Origin: Maribacter algicola
Lineage (GTDB): Bacteria; Bacteroidota; Bacteroidia; Flavobacteriales; Flavobacteriaceae
Reading direction: 5' to 3'
NCBI RefSeq assembly: GCF_003933245.1
Contig: NZ_QUSX01000002.1
Span: forward strand, 248,001 to 312,000
Length of the DNA: 64,000 nucleotides
The position numbers and the translations under genes were made by a program. Of the stretch, positions 62,858 to 64,000 are shown piece by piece; the stretch's first letter is position 1, and each line of letters opens with the position of its first letter. The notes below the pieces were generated by a model. That model searched no databases and had not been told where the DNA came from. It saw nothing but the letters and a program-made list of their open reading frames with translations.

Positions 62858-64000
62858 TTATACTTTTTTAACTTCCACGTAAAAATTTGGGTCCACTTGT
62901 ATGTCGTTCCCTTTAAGTGATTTTTGCTGCCACTCTGTGGTAGGGGTAATCCAATCAGTCTTTCCGGCCATCTCAACCTTTAAGGGCATTTTAAACCCAT
63001 CGATGACATTGGTAAATCGGTATTTTAGCTTGCCGTTCTTGATTTCATATTCAAAAACTGGAATGTTCGCCGTTCTTAAATATTGATCAAAAAAGGAGGT
63101 GAAATCAGCCGATACCTGATTGTCCAAATAAGCTTCAATCTGTTTGGATGTTACTGTTTGATGATAAAACGTTTCGTTCAAACCTCGTAAGGTTGCCCGC
63201 CATTTTTCATCATCGTCCATGATTTGCCTAAGGGTGTGCAGGATGTTCGCCCCTTTGTTGTACATATCGCCGGACCCGGATTTATTAACATCATAAGGGC
63301 CAATGAGCGGTCGGTCATTTCTGATATTTTTTCGGATTCCAAGTAAATATTCCGCTGCAGCTTCCTTGCCATAGTAATATTCAATAAACAGGCTTTCTGA
63401 ATACATGGTAAAACCTTCATGCACCCACATATCGGCGATATCTTTGTAAGTAATATTGTTTGCGAACCATTCATGTCCTGCTTCGTGGATGATGATGTAA
63501 TCGAACTTCAATCCCCAACCGGTGCCCGAAAGATCGCTGCCTAAGTAGCCATTTCCATACTGGTTTCCGTAGGTTACGGAACTTTGGTGTTCCATACCCA
63601 AATAAGGGACTTCCACCAATTTGAAAGAGTCCTCATAAAATGGGTAAGGACCAAACCAATGCTCAAAGGCTTCCATCATTTGGGGAGCCTGTTTGAACTG
63701 CTCCTTGGCTTTTTCCAGATTGTCCCTTAATACGTAGTAATCCATATCCAAAGTGCCTTTTTCGCCATCATAGGTCTCCCCAAAATACACATAATCACCA
63801 ATATTTACGTTCACCCCATAGTTGTTAATGGGATTGGATACGAACCAGTGGTAGGTATTGGTATTTTCATCTATTGAACGCAACCTACCGTTGGATACGT
63901 TCATTAGTCCCTTAGGTACCTTTACACTCATAAGCATACTATCCACTTCGTCGTACATATGGTCTTTGTTGGGCCACCAAACACTGGCTCCAAGTCCCTG
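62858..64000 (-). CDS. M1-family aminopeptidase, C-terminal part (cut at window edge)
   Basis: The gene runs off the right edge; the frame stays open to 64000, and the bases before the apparent ATG at 63958 read GASVWWPNKDH in frame. The visible 380 residues hold the M1 catalytic centre: the substrate-recognition GMEHQ, the zinc motif HEAGHEW and the third ligand Glu in WVHEGFTMYSE, then a C-terminal helical and beta domain. The enzyme releases N-terminal residues and is probably exported, but the signal is outside the window. It would act with the other peptidases in this region (inference). Confidence 0.93.
   Translation of the reverse strand, partial: QGLGASVWWPNKDHMYDEVDSMLMSVKVPKGLMNVSNGRLRSIDENTNTYHWFVSNPINNYGVNVNIGDYVYFGETYDGEKGTLDMDYYVLRDNLEKAKEQFKQAPQMMEAFEHWFGPYPFYEDSFKLVEVPYLGMEHQSSVTYGNQYGNGYLGSDLSGTGWGLKFDYIIIHEAGHEWFANNITYKDIADMWVHEGFTMYSESLFIEYYYGKEAAAEYLLGIRKNIRNDRPLIGPYDVNKSGSGDMYNKGANILHTLRQIMDDDEKWRATLRGLNETFYHQTVTSKQIEAYLDNQVSADFTSFFDQYLRTANIPVFEYEIKNGKLKYRFTNVIDGFKMPLKVEMAGKTDWITPTTEWQQKSLKGNDIQVDPNFYVEVKKV

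Noticed and set aside
1..64000. tRNA, rRNA or complete insertion sequence
   Set aside because: No cloverleaf, rRNA-like conserved stretch, transposase or recombinase motif was seen on either strand by reading alone; a covariance-model scan was not possible.

Overview
The window reads as chromosomal DNA from a marine-type member of the Flavobacteriaceae (Bacteroidota). This rests on gene content: LytTR regulators with 2TM-domain proteins, many short lipoprotein signals, a LETM1-related family, DUF4331, an ECF sigma/RskA pair, TIM-barrel epimerase plus Gfo/Idh with ThuA fusions, and D-aminoacylase/amidohydrolase clusters. Start sites have weak or no Shine-Dalgarno sequences and one promoter resembles the Bacteroidota TTTG/TAnnTTTG type. 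No rRNA, tRNA, CRISPR array or complete insertion sequence was seen. Genus and species cannot be fixed from the sequence alone.

Layout. 0.1-1.9 kb: a secreted PLAT + beta-trefoil-like protein. 2.0-4.7 kb: a TPR sensor kinase (HisKA_2 type) and its LytTR regulator. 4.8-10.6 kb: a four-gene minus-strand operon of exported hydrolases (D-aminoacylase-like, beta-lactamase-like, M28 peptidase, metallophosphoesterase). 10.7-14.7 kb: peptidase E, a DEAD-box helicase and a COG2509 flavoprotein. 14.7-21.3 kb: an AraC regulator divergent from a sugar operon (ThuA-dehydrogenase-cupredoxin fusion, TIM-barrel isomerase, Gfo/Idh oxidoreductase) that ends in a strong terminator. 21.4-27.2 kb: a signalling operon with a LytS-type kinase carrying a C-terminal 2TM domain, five further free-standing 2TM proteins and a LytTR regulator. 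27.2-28.4 kb: a LETM1-related protein. 28.7-31.6 kb: a DUF4331 unit split over two secreted proteins, followed by a TPR lipoprotein. 31.8 kb: an unlisted 34-residue membrane peptide gene. 31.9-37.2 kb: an RND-type exporter, a DUF547 protein, a glycosyltransferase, a double VOC protein and a small membrane protein. 37.3-40.1 kb: RskA anti-sigma, ECF sigma, CuZn superoxide dismutase and DUF2490. 40.2-46.8 kb: an S9 peptidase, a TPMT-like methyltransferase, a tricorn-like S41 protease and an ArsN2-like acetyltransferase. 47.0-50.8 kb: an AT-rich accessory island with an XRE regulator under a perfect palindrome, a serine hydrolase and a frameshifted lipoprotein hydrolase. 51.0-58.7 kb: an acidic lipoprotein, a methyltransferase, three tandem amidohydrolases, a CDP-alcohol phosphatidyltransferase and a YdeI-like protein. 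58.8-64.0 kb: a second ThuA-dehydrogenase fusion ending in cytochrome c, a GAF protein and the C-terminal part of an M1 aminopeptidase cut by the window edge.

How the genes fit together. Most of the window serves the cell envelope: exported peptidases and amidohydrolases that would process peptides, and two large lipoproteins that join ThuA and sugar dehydrogenase modules to different electron carriers (blue copper versus haem c). Three regulatory layers are visible: two kinase/LytTR pairs and one ECF/anti-sigma pair. The strongest candidates for undescribed biology are the 2TM array, the redox-tailed ThuA pair, the PLAT/trefoil secreted protein, the 34-aa peptide gene with its upstream motif, and a 101-bp structured repeat present twice at the same place relative to a stop codon.
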